Source of the DNA: Lentimonas sp. CC4
Lineage (GTDB): Bacteria > Verrucomicrobiota > Verrucomicrobiia > Opitutales > Coraliomargaritaceae
Assembly (NCBI RefSeq): GCF_902728235.1
Contig: NZ_CACVBO010000001.1
Location: 558,001 to 622,000 of the forward strand
Length of the DNA: 64,000 nucleotides
Direction of reading: 5' to 3'
Shown here: piece after piece, positions 20,937 through 31,519 of the stretch
Numbering within the stretch: the stretch's first letter is position 1
Layout: every line of letters starts with the position of its first letter
Position numbers and translations under genes: made by a program
Notes under the pieces: generated by a model
Told to the model about the DNA's origin: nothing
The model's input: only the letters and a program-made list of their open reading frames with translations
Database searches by the model: none

Positions 20937-22760
20937 CTAAAGCGAACGGACGTATTCCATCAGATCACTAAAGTCCTCAGGGCTGAGCGACTGAGTCTTG
21001 CCATGGCGGCCCAAGGGGTCGTGCTCTTTGAAGATCGATTCGAGTGTCGCGGCGCGACCATCATGCAAGTAGGGGCGCGTGCGCCAGACTTCGCGTAGCG
21101 TGGGAGTATCGAATTTCTGATCTGTTTCACGCCCTAGGCCTGTGGCGATATTGTGCAGCTCCATATCCGTGAAATACTCACCGCTGTGACAGCGAATGCA
21201 TTTCGCCTGTTCAAACACGAGCTTCCCCCGCAGGGCGCTTGCTGATAATTCGCCGTTCTCTAGCGCAGGGCTAGGGATCTGCGGCAACTCCATTAAGAAT
21301 TGATCAATAGCGAGTGCATCTGTTTCCGGTAAGGTTGCCATCAAGAAATGAATACCGGCACGGACAGAGACTTCCGCCCCTGGTCGGCACCCCGTGACCG
21401 TCGTCGGTGGCGTGCGATGCGCATACAGCATATTCTTCGCCTGCTTCGGGTTACCAAAGCCATCGTTGAGCAGATCCCAATTGATCCCATCGGTTCGGGT
21501 GTCGGGGTGGCAACTGGCACAGCTCATCCAGTTCTGGTAGCAGTAACTCGCATCATTAAACAAGAACTCACCGCGCCGCTCTTCAGTCATTGAGAGCGCT
21601 CCACTCAAGGGCATGACCTCAACTCGGTTACCTTGATCCAAATGTATGCACTCGACCGTATCCGAAAAATACTGCGCCACATAGAGTTTATTACCAGCGA
21701 GGAATAGATCGCGACTGCCTTTGCCCTGAAGTGAGATGACTGTCTTCAGGCCACTCAAGAAAGAGAGATTATAAGCCAAGGCGGCACGCTGCTCCGCAGT
21801 CAACGATTCTAAGTGCTGAACCAGTGCCTCACCATCAATTTGAATGACACTATGAATCCCGGCGCAAGCGACGAAGATATCACCAGTGTCGGCACACGCA
21901 ATCCCCCAGGGGTTGGCGGCACCGCGATCCACATCGTCGAGTAGCACGGTCGCATAAAAAGACTCGCTCTGCGTATCGATCAGGCAGAGTGCATTCGTAT
22001 TAATCCACCCACGCTCTAACTGCGTCGCAGGCACGCGATGACGCGCGAGTAACGATGCAGTAAGAATGTAGCGACCATCGGCCGTCAGCGCAATATCACG
22101 AATGCCGGTAATACCATCGGGCAGAACAATGGTTTTGATCAGTTGGTCGGTTGCGGTATCAATCACGCTGACCTCGCAGGACACGATATCTCCGTCAGCA
22201 CGCACGTTGGGCAAATGATTCGCCACATACAGACGGCTCTGGTCTTTAGAGAGTTGAGCGGCGATAGGCTCACGCGGCACCGCGATACGCTGAACCAGCT
22301 GTCCACCTTGAAACACTGCCACCTCATCTTCGAACCGATTGCAGACATAAAGCTTATCCGCAAGCGGAACGATTGCGCTCGGCGTGTGGCCAGAGGTCAA
22401 GGTCTCACGAATCGTAAAATCGGCTCGATTCACTTGATAGAGTCGCCCCATCGGATCGGCCGTGCCCACCCAAAAAGCCGAAGTATCCGTGGCCAAGCTC
22501 AACGATTCTGGAGGTGCGTCGAGGGGCAAGCGAGCCAGCACATCGCCATCGGTGGAGAGCTTCAGAATCTGCTGCGCGTGCTTTGCAGTCACATAGAGTT
22601 CGCCATCGACTTCGAGCACTGCGGTAGGCGCAACGGCAATCGATTCACCCAACGCATGCAGAGGCAGCAAGCCTATGACACCTAGAAATGCGAAGGCTGA
22701 AGCAACTCTAAGCATCCAGCTCTTAGTTAACACGTTGCCCATGGTCATCGATTTTTTCAC
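20937..22760 (-). CDS. beta-propeller protein with di-haem cytochrome c peroxidase-like C-terminus
   Basis: This 607-aa protein has a signal peptide (up to LPLHALGES), then about 350 residues of YVTN/NHL-type propeller repeats (KLYVCNRFEDEVAVFQ, SRLYVANHLPNV), then two c-type haem motifs, CASCH (about 414) and CIRCH (about 523). TPTLREVWRTRPYLHDGRA is typical of the MauG/cytochrome c peroxidase fold. It is periplasmic and probably binds two haems. The start overlaps the end of the upstream haem protein gene by 38 bp, so the two likely work together. Substrate unknown. Confidence 0.85.
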   Translation of the reverse strand: MKKSMTMGNVLTKSWMLRVASAFAFLGVIGLLPLHALGESIAVAPTAVLEVDGELYVTAKHAQQILKLSTDGDVLARLPLDAPPESLSLATDTSAFWVGTADPMGRLYQVNRADFTIRETLTSGHTPSAIVPLADKLYVCNRFEDEVAVFQGGQLVQRIAVPREPIAAQLSKDQSRLYVANHLPNVRADGDIVSCEVSVIDTATDQLIKTIVLPDGITGIRDIALTADGRYILTASLLARHRVPATQLERGWINTNALCLIDTQSESFYATVLLDDVDRGAANPWGIACADTGDIFVACAGIHSVIQIDGEALVQHLESLTAEQRAALAYNLSFLSGLKTVISLQGKGSRDLFLAGNKLYVAQYFSDTVECIHLDQGNRVEVMPLSGALSMTEERRGEFLFNDASYCYQNWMSCASCHPDTRTDGINWDLLNDGFGNPKQAKNMLYAHRTPPTTVTGCRPGAEVSVRAGIHFLMATLPETDALAIDQFLMELPQIPSPALENGELSASALRGKLVFEQAKCIRCHSGEYFTDMELHNIATGLGRETDQKFDTPTLREVWRTRPYLHDGRAATLESIFKEHDPLGRHGKTQSLSPEDFSDLMEYVRSL

Positions 22761-25227
22761 CAGATTGAATTGCTGCGCGGCGCTTCAATTCCTCTGCCCA
22801 AAACTCGGCCGAAGTTTCAATACGTTGCCGATCTTCTTCGGCAGGGACAAAGCCAGGAAGATCCCCACGAGGCGTCTTTTTTAAGCGATCCGCTCCGCCT
22901 CGAATAATCTCTAAGGCTTCTTGATAAGCCGACGAGCCCCGATCCAATTGACTTAAAATCGGGCTCAGTTCGGGGCGGTCAAAAGAGACTAATACCGGCA
23001 TACCATGGCGTAATCTCACTTTCAGCCCAGCGAGCTCTAATAGGCGCGCCAGCTCCTTATTACTCAAAGGCACGCGGCCTGCCGGACTGTTACGATAGGC
23101 ACTCGCATAAGTGGGATAGTAAGGCGCATTCAAATCAATCCAAGTGACCACGCGCTCATAGGCACTCGGGCTGATTTCGACATCATAATGCCCCTCTTCG
23201 AGAACTTTGATCAATCGACTTTGGGTCGAGCCCCAAGACTTCGCTTCGAGCACATCATTTGGCCCGCCACCAACAGTATTGAGCATGCCCTTTTTATGCA
23301 GCTCCATGTAGGATGTATTAAACACTAAGGTCAGATCACGAGAGAGATTGAGCGACTCACCAGCCTCTTTGCCATAGTCATGGCATTCGATGCAATACAT
23401 ATCAAATACTGGCTGAACATCCCGCAGATAGTTAAAATCGCGGATCTCCCCAAGCCACCCGTCCATTGGGCTCGGTGCACGCTTAAAAGCCATCGAGGTA
23501 TAAGACGGATCTGTCTGTGGCGCATCGTAGCGATCTTCGTGGCAACCGATGCAACCGTTCATCTCACCGGGTTGCGCGATCACGCCACTACGCATCGACT
23601 GTAGCATCCGTTTGTTCTCATCTAGAACCTGAAAGTAGACGAATAGATCTGCAGGGACTTCAAAAAAGGCAGAGCCATCGGCTTCCACCGGCACCGTGCC
23701 CAAGATCTTCTTATTGTCGAAATCGTGCCAATTCATCGCCGGAGCTTGAGCGCCCTGCCCTCCCCATGACTGCGGCGTCCAGGTAAGTTTCGGCGGGTTT
23801 TCGATGACACGTAGATACTTCACGTCGCCCGGTTCCACACCTTCCATGTGTGTGCCTTCGTAAACATTGGTCACATAGAAATAGCCACGATCTTTACTGT
23901 AATCGACGCGTCTGGGCAGGTTGCGGGGCTCTGGATGCGGACGCATGAGAAATGGATCAAAGGCACCCAACTCTCCCTGCGAGGCATACACCGAAATTTC
24001 ATTACCAAAGGTATCCACGAGATAAATCTGGCTACTCGCACCCGAATCCGAGCGGCTCACTAGGAAAAAATTCGAATCGATGGCGTAGGGGTCTTCATAC
24101 TTCGGGTTGACTTTCCTAAAGACATCGAAGCCCCCGCTGCCCCCATACTGACTCGATTCATCCTTGACCAGATCGATCGCAGAAGCGGGCCACATCTGAA
24201 CGATCGGCTCACGCCCCTCCAAGCCCTTGTTACGATCCAGAATGGCCAAGGCTCCCCAAGGACGGTCGTGACAGGAAGAGAATACGCAAATCACTTGATC
24301 CGTGCCGGGGATCGGCCGCGCATTCAAAATCGCATGCGGTGTGCTTTGCCCATAATACAGGCGATGATTGGTGCCATCGGGGTTCGACAGCCACAGCCCT
24401 TGCCCGCCGCCGAAATTCCGATCCACATACTCCCATCGATTGTAAAGGATCGTGCCATCGGCAAGCTGCACCCCGTGCCCTTCAAACTCGATGCTCTTAC
24501 CGATTTGGGCAATGTTCGTGCCGTCCTGATTCATCGTATACAAGTTCGCCATAATATGACGATTGCAGGCACAAAACTTCGGATCACGGGTCGAGCTAAA
24601 GCCAATCTTGCCACCACTCATGTAAAATGGATCGATATCGCTGACAGCACTTTGAAAGGTCAGTTGCTTGGGCTGGCAACTTGAGTCCATTTCATAAATT
24701 TTATAGTCAGTGTCTGCGCCGGTTCGCATAGAGAACAGAATGCGCTTCGCATCAAAGCTCACTTCGATGTCACGCAGCACACCTTCGGTCGCAAATAAGG
24801 TCTGTTGCTCGCCGTCAGAGAGGCGCACACTACCGATCTGGCAACCGAGGACCGCATTGACACTTCTATGGTTAATCTCGCCAGTCTGAAAGATCGTGCC
24901 GGTATTATGATGGTCTTTGGGATATTGCTTACGCTCAACGAAAACCAAGGGGTATTTCTGTAAATCTGGATGCGCCAAGAGCGCTTCGCGCTGCACATCA
25001 ACAAAGGCTTGGTCAAACGCAGCACCCTCAACCGCGTGAAGTTTGCCAATATCCTCAAGTAAGCGAGCGTCATCCGTATAACTGTCGGGATACGTTGCAG
25101 ACAAATGCCGAACCGCAGCCTCCAAGCTGTCTAACTTCGCCTGATTCGCATCCGCAGCACTAGCAGACAACGAGAAGAATAGCGCGCCTACCATGGCGAT
25201 GCACTTTATGGGGTAAATTTGCTTCAT
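22723..25227 (-). CDS. haem-binding beta-propeller protein, hydrazine-synthase-alpha-like domain architecture
   Basis: The protein is 834 aa from the ATG at 25227 (MKQIYPIKCIAMVGALFFSLSASA is a signal peptide); a GTG 12 bp upstream is also in frame. It has TolB/WD40-like propeller segments (ILFSMRTGADTDYKIYEM, GGKIGFSSTRDPKFC), a Cys motif CACNRHI, and two haem sites, CIGCHEDR (about 559) and YCIECHDYG (about 614). This layout is frequent in Planctomycetota/Verrucomicrobiota proteins related to the hydrazine synthase alpha subunit; no hydrazine chemistry is implied. It is coupled to the downstream di-haem protein. Confidence 0.82.
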   Translation of the reverse strand: MKQIYPIKCIAMVGALFFSLSASAADANQAKLDSLEAAVRHLSATYPDSYTDDARLLEDIGKLHAVEGAAFDQAFVDVQREALLAHPDLQKYPLVFVERKQYPKDHHNTGTIFQTGEINHRSVNAVLGCQIGSVRLSDGEQQTLFATEGVLRDIEVSFDAKRILFSMRTGADTDYKIYEMDSSCQPKQLTFQSAVSDIDPFYMSGGKIGFSSTRDPKFCACNRHIMANLYTMNQDGTNIAQIGKSIEFEGHGVQLADGTILYNRWEYVDRNFGGGQGLWLSNPDGTNHRLYYGQSTPHAILNARPIPGTDQVICVFSSCHDRPWGALAILDRNKGLEGREPIVQMWPASAIDLVKDESSQYGGSGGFDVFRKVNPKYEDPYAIDSNFFLVSRSDSGASSQIYLVDTFGNEISVYASQGELGAFDPFLMRPHPEPRNLPRRVDYSKDRGYFYVTNVYEGTHMEGVEPGDVKYLRVIENPPKLTWTPQSWGGQGAQAPAMNWHDFDNKKILGTVPVEADGSAFFEVPADLFVYFQVLDENKRMLQSMRSGVIAQPGEMNGCIGCHEDRYDAPQTDPSYTSMAFKRAPSPMDGWLGEIRDFNYLRDVQPVFDMYCIECHDYGKEAGESLNLSRDLTLVFNTSYMELHKKGMLNTVGGGPNDVLEAKSWGSTQSRLIKVLEEGHYDVEISPSAYERVVTWIDLNAPYYPTYASAYRNSPAGRVPLSNKELARLLELAGLKVRLRHGMPVLVSFDRPELSPILSQLDRGSSAYQEALEIIRGGADRLKKTPRGDLPGFVPAEEDRQRIETSAEFWAEELKRRAAIQSGEKIDDHGQRVN

Positions 25228-25239
25228 AACAAAAAACAC

Positions 25240-25589
25240 ATCATGGTGTTAATAGAAACAATCCAAGTCACCCCAACGATGACGTAAAGCTTATTTAGCC
25301 AGTTCGGTGAATGACCCCCATAAAGATCGACCTCGCTACAGCATTTTTGCGTCATGGCACGCCCGTCCCCTCTCTTTAACGATGCCCCAAAAAATGCGGT
25401 AAGATCGCGAATGCCCCATAGTTTGAAACGCAGATTTCAGGCATGCGGTTAAAATCCTCAGAGAAGCGGATTACAAGCAGCTAGAATCTAACCACTCTGC
25501 ACAAATCGAAGAGTCCCACTAAAATCAATTAACCCCATCGAAGCACCGAAACCAATAGCACTACCCTATGGTATCTTCAGACGGCTCAC
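25240..25589. other. gene-free region upstream of the haem-protein operon
   Basis: No ORF, repeat or terminator could be supported in this 350-bp interval. It must contain the promoter of the haem-protein pair, but no clear -35/-10 pair was found. Confidence 0.4.
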
Positions 25590-26321
25590 TCAATGAACCT
25601 TGGCAGTCACCTCACGTAGCGTCAGCTGACGTGGCGCATCAGGGTTCGATCGAGCTTCGCTGCTAGCTGAAAATACAATATAATTCTCATCGTATATCAG
25701 TTTTTGATCTGCGATCACAGGAGTGTCATTGATCTGTATGTCCAAGGTTTTGTTCGGATGCAGTGTGATCGTCACGCTTGTCCCGCTAACAATCGGATCA
25801 GTTAATTTGCCAGTGCTGGTCTGACCGTTTAGGTAAAAGGTGCAGTCCCTTTCACCGTAATTAAGGATGAGTGCGCAGTCACCGAGGAAACCGTCTTTCC
25901 GAGACTCTTGATTCGCGATGAGGCGAAAACTGGAAGAGACCCCAATGGTGGATTCTCCAAATGTATAGCTGTAAGTGATGGTTTTGCCGCTTGCTGAAAT
26001 GGGCGCCCAATCCTGATTATAACTCGCCCAAACCATCGCTATATCGCTGGGCCCTGCGCGTCCCCAATCTCCTGTCTTGAGCTCGATATCGATCGAATCC
26101 CCTTCTTGTGCCTTTATTTTTGAGCGCCAGGCTCTCGCTTTGCCGTTCGTATTTCTAGTAAATAACTTGGGATTGAGACGCCCATCATCGCCGCCATGCG
26201 TGGACTGACTCTTTACCTTGGGAAAAAGCGATACCGCAGATTCACTGGCGACCAAGCACGGTTGGTTCGACAGCACGGCCCAAGAGAACAGCAATAGGAA
26301 ACCTTTTACTCGTTTTGACAT
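25590..26321 (-). CDS. secreted beta-sandwich-like protein
   Basis: The ATG at 26321 (MSKRVKGFLLLFSWAVLSNQP) begins a signal peptide, giving a 243-aa product; the frame extends to 26378. The mature part is beta-rich with repeated aromatic/Thr strands (GKTITYSYTFGESTIGVSS, GTSVTITLHPNKTLDIQIND), similar to a jelly-roll or concanavalin-like fold. No catalytic residues are recognised. It lies after fabI in the other-gene spacer and is probably independent. Confidence 0.65.
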   Translation of the reverse strand: MSKRVKGFLLLFSWAVLSNQPCLVASESAVSLFPKVKSQSTHGGDDGRLNPKLFTRNTNGKARAWRSKIKAQEGDSIDIELKTGDWGRAGPSDIAMVWASYNQDWAPISASGKTITYSYTFGESTIGVSSSFRLIANQESRKDGFLGDCALILNYGERDCTFYLNGQTSTGKLTDPIVSGTSVTITLHPNKTLDIQINDTPVIADQKLIYDENYIVFSASSEARSNPDAPRQLTLREVTAKVH

Positions 26322-26431
26322 ACTTCGTTTCTTAGGTTGCAGAATTTCTCCGTTCAAGAGCAAAAAAGGAGAATGCACTGACGGAGTCAGGTCATCATCC
26401 TTTTGTTGCCCCCGTCCACAATCAGCACCCG

Positions 26432-27241
26432 CTACCGCTTCTCAGGGCGCATTGCCAAGCTAACCACCTCTTTATCAAAGTAGTTGCGATCCATACCGGC
26501 ATTCACGACGAGGCCTTGACCGTTGATACCGCTCGATGCAGGACTCAGCAAGAAGACTGCGGTGTTCGCGACTTCTTGCGTGGTGAGATTCTGCTTACGA
26601 AAGGTCAATTTCTCGGCGTAGAGATAGCTCTCCAAGTAACCGGGTATGCCTGCGGACGCGCTAGTCTTGAGCGGACCGGCATTGACGGTATTGAAGCGCA
26701 CACGGGTATCCGCCCCAAAGGACTTTGCCAAATTATAAGACGAAGTTTCCAGCGCCGCTTTGATCGGAGCCATGTAGCCGTAGTTCTCAGCGGTCACATC
26801 GGTGGATGAGATGCCGATGGAAACCACGGAGGCCTCATTCTTCAAATACGGCTTAAACGCGCCTGCCACTTCGACCAATGAAAAGGCAGAGATCGCAGTG
26901 GCTTGCAAAAAGTCCTTACGCACCGTCTCGTGAAACGGCTTAAAGCCCTCGGAGTAGTTCGCAAATGCGATGGAGTGCACAATGCCGTCCAGTTCGCCAT
27001 AATCCGCGCCGACTTGCTCGGCGAGTGCGGTGATCTGCTCCGGAAACTCGACATCACATATGTAGGCCTTTCGGTCGCCGAGGAGCTTCTCTAGGCTCTC
27101 CAAACGCGCTTCCGAGCGCACACTGTGAATGACTTCAGCGCCTTCAGCCTCGAGCGATTTAGTAATCGCCCATGCCACGCTCTTACGATTCGCCACCCCC
27201 ATTACGAGGAAGCGCTTGCCTGCCAATGCTAAGAAACTCAC
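26432..27241 (-). CDS. fabI: enoyl-ACP reductase FabI
   Basis: This 269-aa short-chain dehydrogenase has the FabI nucleotide motif [12 protein letters not shown] near the N-terminus, HSIAFAN, and the Tyr-x6-Lys active site in [14 protein letters not shown]. It reduces trans-2-enoyl-ACP in the last step of fatty acid elongation. Its ATG overlaps the stop of fabZ (ATGA), so dehydratase and reductase are co-translated. A triclosan-type inhibitor site would be expected from the family. Confidence 0.93.
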   Translation of the reverse strand: MSFLALAGKRFLVMGVANRKSVAWAITKSLEAEGAEVIHSVRSEARLESLEKLLGDRKAYICDVEFPEQITALAEQVGADYGELDGIVHSIAFANYSEGFKPFHETVRKDFLQATAISAFSLVEVAGAFKPYLKNEASVVSIGISSTDVTAENYGYMAPIKAALETSSYNLAKSFGADTRVRFNTVNAGPLKTSASAGIPGYLESYLYAEKLTFRKQNLTTQEVANTAVFLLSPASSGINGQGLVVNAGMDRNYFDKEVVSLAMRPEKR

Positions 27242-27681
27242 TTACCAGCCTCCGGTTCGAGCATTGCCAACGCGAATTCAATCGTAAGCGCTGGTTTGCC
27301 GTTTTTCAGCACTTTGCCCTTCATGAAGAAGAACTTACTGACCTTCTCCTTCATCGTCACTTCGATAACAACGTCATCGCCCGGCTTCACCATCTGCTTA
27401 AAGCGCGCATCAGAGATACGAGACAGCACTGGCGTCACGTCGGCCAATGAACGGCCTTCTTTTTCGATTTGCTTGGCGAGATAGATCGCGCCGGCCTGGA
27501 AACATGCTTCGCACAGTAATACGCCCGGCATGATCGGGTTGCCTGGGTAGTGCCCTTCGAACTGAGGCTCTTCCATACGAATAGTGCGCTTACAAGTGGC
27601 GCCGTCCTCGCGAACTTCGACGATCTCGTCGATAAAGAGAAAAGGCGGGCGGTGAGGAATAGTGCGTAGAATTTCGTCCAT
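27238..27681 (-). CDS. fabZ: 3-hydroxyacyl-ACP dehydratase, FabZ type
   Basis: This 147-aa hot-dog-fold protein has the catalytic His44 in [16 protein letters not shown] and the acidic partner Glu58. It has the standard FabZ length and the N-terminal [11 protein letters not shown] motif. It dehydrates 3-hydroxyacyl-ACP and hands the product to FabI, whose gene overlaps it by 4 bp. Confidence 0.9.
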   Translation of the reverse strand: MDEILRTIPHRPPFLFIDEIVEVREDGATCKRTIRMEEPQFEGHYPGNPIMPGVLLCEACFQAGAIYLAKQIEKEGRSLADVTPVLSRISDARFKQMVKPGDDVVIEVTMKEKVSKFFFMKGKVLKNGKPALTIEFALAMLEPEAGK

Positions 27682-28088
27682 GCCAGCGAGTGAATGACTT
27701 AAGCCGCGAAATGCACGCTAAAACATCCACCACCCGCGCGATGGATGCTGCCTCTTTTTCGTCACGATGCTTCTGGAACAGGCCACCAACGAGGCCGACT
27801 CCAGCGCCGATGGCAGCACCTTAAATAGAGCTTTATCAGTAATATACACATGAAGAAGAATGGGGAGCGCTCTTAGAGAAATGTAAAAATCCATGCACAG
27901 GCTCGCAAATCCGTAGACCTACCCCCCTTCAGATGAATCACTGACAATAAATAAAGACACCTAATCGTCATAGAAAACGCCCATCTGAGCATCGATTTTC
28001 GCTTTGACAAACGTAGTAGAGTAGCATCCTCTCTCGGTGTCAGATCGCCCGTATCACTTGGCAAACCAATCAACAACCAAACACTACT
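27682..28088. other. gene-free region with a probable gene remnant
   Basis: No intact gene is present in these 407 bp. The left part contains the glycine-zipper remnant described separately; the right part should contain the promoter of the outer-membrane protein gene at 28089. Confidence 0.45.
27722..27820 (-). pseudogene. possible remnant of a glycine-zipper membrane protein
   Basis: The minus strand reads GAAIGAGVGLVGGLFQKHRD directly after a TAA stop at 27821-27823. This is a glycine-zipper 2TM motif, but it has no start codon and the frame then runs on into the fabZ promoter. A decayed gene end is the likely explanation; coincidence cannot be excluded. Confidence 0.35.
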
Positions 28089-28808
28089 ATGACTTACAAA
28101 ACACTTACAGCAATTGCAGCAGCAACGCTTCTCGCTTCAGCAGCGAATGCAGAATGGCACTACGGAGTTGGCACAGCAGTCGGCGCAACCAGCTATGATG
28201 GCGATGCTAAATTCGACGACGCTAAACTTGACGTCGACTACGACAGCAGCGACATCGAAAAAGCTTTCGGCGGTTCTGCGTTCGCAACCAACGGCACATG
28301 GGTCTTCAGCCTCAGCGGTAGCTCCGTTGAATATGAGTCCAAGGACACGGTGAAAAACACACCAGCTCCTATCGGCCGCACAAAAAACACATTCGAGCAA
28401 TCCGGCGCTGAGTTCACCGTTGGTTATGTCGTTTACAAAGAAAACGACCTAACTATCACTCCATTTGCTGGTGTTCGTTACACGAAGCAAGAGTGGACCA
28501 TTAAGAATAACATCTTCAACAATGATGACGACGCAGATTGGACTGACGGTGTATTCGGTGTAAAGGTAGACTATAAGATCAACGACGAATGGACATGGAA
28601 TAACTCCGCTTCTTACGCGGCTGGTGATTCCGAAGGCTGCTCGGCATTCCAAACAGGTGTGTCTTGGAAGTTTGCAGAGCACTGGGTAACAGGTGCCTTC
28701 GTTAAGTATGCACACGACGAATTCGAAGAAGACGATTTCGGCGGCTCGAAATACAAATACGACACAGACGTCACCACACTCGGTCTCTCGATCGCATACG
28801 TTTGGTAA
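28089..28808 (+). CDS. outer-membrane beta-barrel protein
   Basis: This 239-aa protein has a signal peptide (MTYKTLTAIAAATLLASAANA) and an alternating hydrophobic/polar strand pattern throughout, with acidic loops (DGDAKFDDAKLDVDYDSS), ending in the classic aromatic C-terminus LGLSIAYVW. It fits a small eight- or ten-stranded barrel of the OmpW/OmpA-like kind. A strong terminator follows, so it is monocistronic. Codon choice is highly biased, suggesting high expression. Confidence 0.85.
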   Translation: MTYKTLTAIAAATLLASAANAEWHYGVGTAVGATSYDGDAKFDDAKLDVDYDSSDIEKAFGGSAFATNGTWVFSLSGSSVEYESKDTVKNTPAPIGRTKNTFEQSGAEFTVGYVVYKENDLTITPFAGVRYTKQEWTIKNNIFNNDDDADWTDGVFGVKVDYKINDEWTWNNSASYAAGDSEGCSAFQTGVSWKFAEHWVTGAFVKYAHDEFEEDDFGGSKYKYDTDVTTLGLSIAYVW

Positions 28809-28833
28809 GTCTCGTTTAAACGATACATTTCTC

Positions 28834-28869
28834 AAAGCCACGGCCTCCTCAAGGAGCCGTGGCTTTTTC
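28834..28869 (+). terminator. rho-independent terminator of the barrel protein gene
   Basis: A GC-rich stem AAAGCCACGGC/GCCGTGGCTTT with an 11-nt loop is followed by a T-run. It lies 25 bp after the stop codon. Confidence 0.93.
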
Positions 28870-29192
28870 GTGGAATAATACCATTCCTAAACAAAAATGC
28901 ATATAATACCATCCTTTCACATTTTCTGGTAGTATGTAGCCATCGAAGGGAAAACCACTGTGAATACTTTTCAGCTGTATTTGTAGACCGCCCGCTACGC
29001 TAGAGATCGCGGAGCACGCAGAGAGCTGACGCAGCTGTATCTCACCTAGGCCTCGCCATCGCCTCAGCGCACTCCGCGATCTCTGCAGTTAAACTTTTTA
29101 CTAGTTTTAGTCAGTGCTTGGTATAATCACACACGATTATACGTAAAACCGGATAATCAGTAAACATGGCGACACACACACCGAACACGCTT
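28870..29192. other. gene-free region with inverted repeat copy
   Basis: About 320 bp without a gene, occupied mostly by the 192-nt repeat at 28921-29112. Confidence 0.6.
28921..29112 (-). repeat. 192-nt dispersed repeat, inverted copy 2
   Basis: The reverse complement matches 20630-20821 end to end with the same length. Together the copies form an inverted pair enclosing the haem proteins, fabI-fabZ and the barrel protein. Confidence 0.88.
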
Positions 29193-30650
<1,458 letters not shown>

Positions 30651-30796
30651 AATCTTATAAAAAGTTAGTAGCCAGCATTCAGAAGTGGCGCAAGGACAGC
30701 CACCTCTGCATTCCAGCGGGTAGCGGGCTAAGAGAGCGACACCTGACGGATATTTCAACCCGCAAAATCAAAAAAATCAGTGCGAACCGTGGTCAC

Positions 30797-31462
30797 TTAA
30801 AAGCCTTTGACACTTTCGGGGGCACTCGAATTGCGATCATCATCTCGAGCAATCGCAAATTTAGCATCCATCTCAGCATCCACAAAGAGCAGGCCGCGGC
30901 TCACATTCTTAGCTCGGACCGCACCATCATTGCGAAGCATCTGATAACCGAAGGCTGATAATTCTTTTTTGTCCGCACTACTAGTAGGCACATCAGCTCC
31001 AACTGCTCGCTCTGCTTTATCAACTTTTCTCCAACGCTGCCCATTCCCTTGTAAGTGCAATAGCAGGTTCATCTCCTGTTCTGTCATCTTCGGACTGCGT
31101 TGGTAAATTTCGATCACAGACTTACCATTGACATACACCACGTGTAAATCCCATCCCGGCAACATACGCTTCGCATTAAACTTACTGCGCAGCGCCTTAC
31201 TATCTTCCGACGATGATTTATGGTAAACCTGCACATCCACATCCGATACGATATAGTCCAAGAACCCCTCATACTCCATACCATCACGTCGAGCTTCAAT
31301 AATCGCTTCATCCCGATAGGCCAAACCACCACTACTCAGCAAGCGCTTCTCTAGCATCGACTTAGACTCGCCGATACGTGCTTCAGCCGTAGAGCTGAAT
31401 GCGGTCAAAACCAACCCAGCGCACACGGCACTGAGAACGAAGGAAGCTTTGGGATATTTCAT
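30797..31462 (-). CDS. secreted protein of unknown function
   Basis: The ATG at 31462 starts a signal peptide (MKYPKASFVLSAVCAGLVLTAFSS); the frame is open to 31777, but that extension runs through the start of the divergent dGTPase gene and is not credible. The product is 221 aa with a mixed alpha/beta mature part (DYIVSDVDVQVYHKSSSED, GWDLHVVYVNGKSVIEIY). Function unknown. Confidence 0.72.
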   Translation of the reverse strand: MKYPKASFVLSAVCAGLVLTAFSSTAEARIGESKSMLEKRLLSSGGLAYRDEAIIEARRDGMEYEGFLDYIVSDVDVQVYHKSSSEDSKALRSKFNAKRMLPGWDLHVVYVNGKSVIEIYQRSPKMTEQEMNLLLHLQGNGQRWRKVDKAERAVGADVPTSSADKKELSAFGYQMLRNDGAVRAKNVSRGLLFVDAEMDAKFAIARDDDRNSSAPESVKGF

Positions 31463-31519
31463 GATTGAGGTAAAGCGTTGTTGTAAGCTCACTACTCGAG
31501 GCAAACAAGCCAGAATCGA

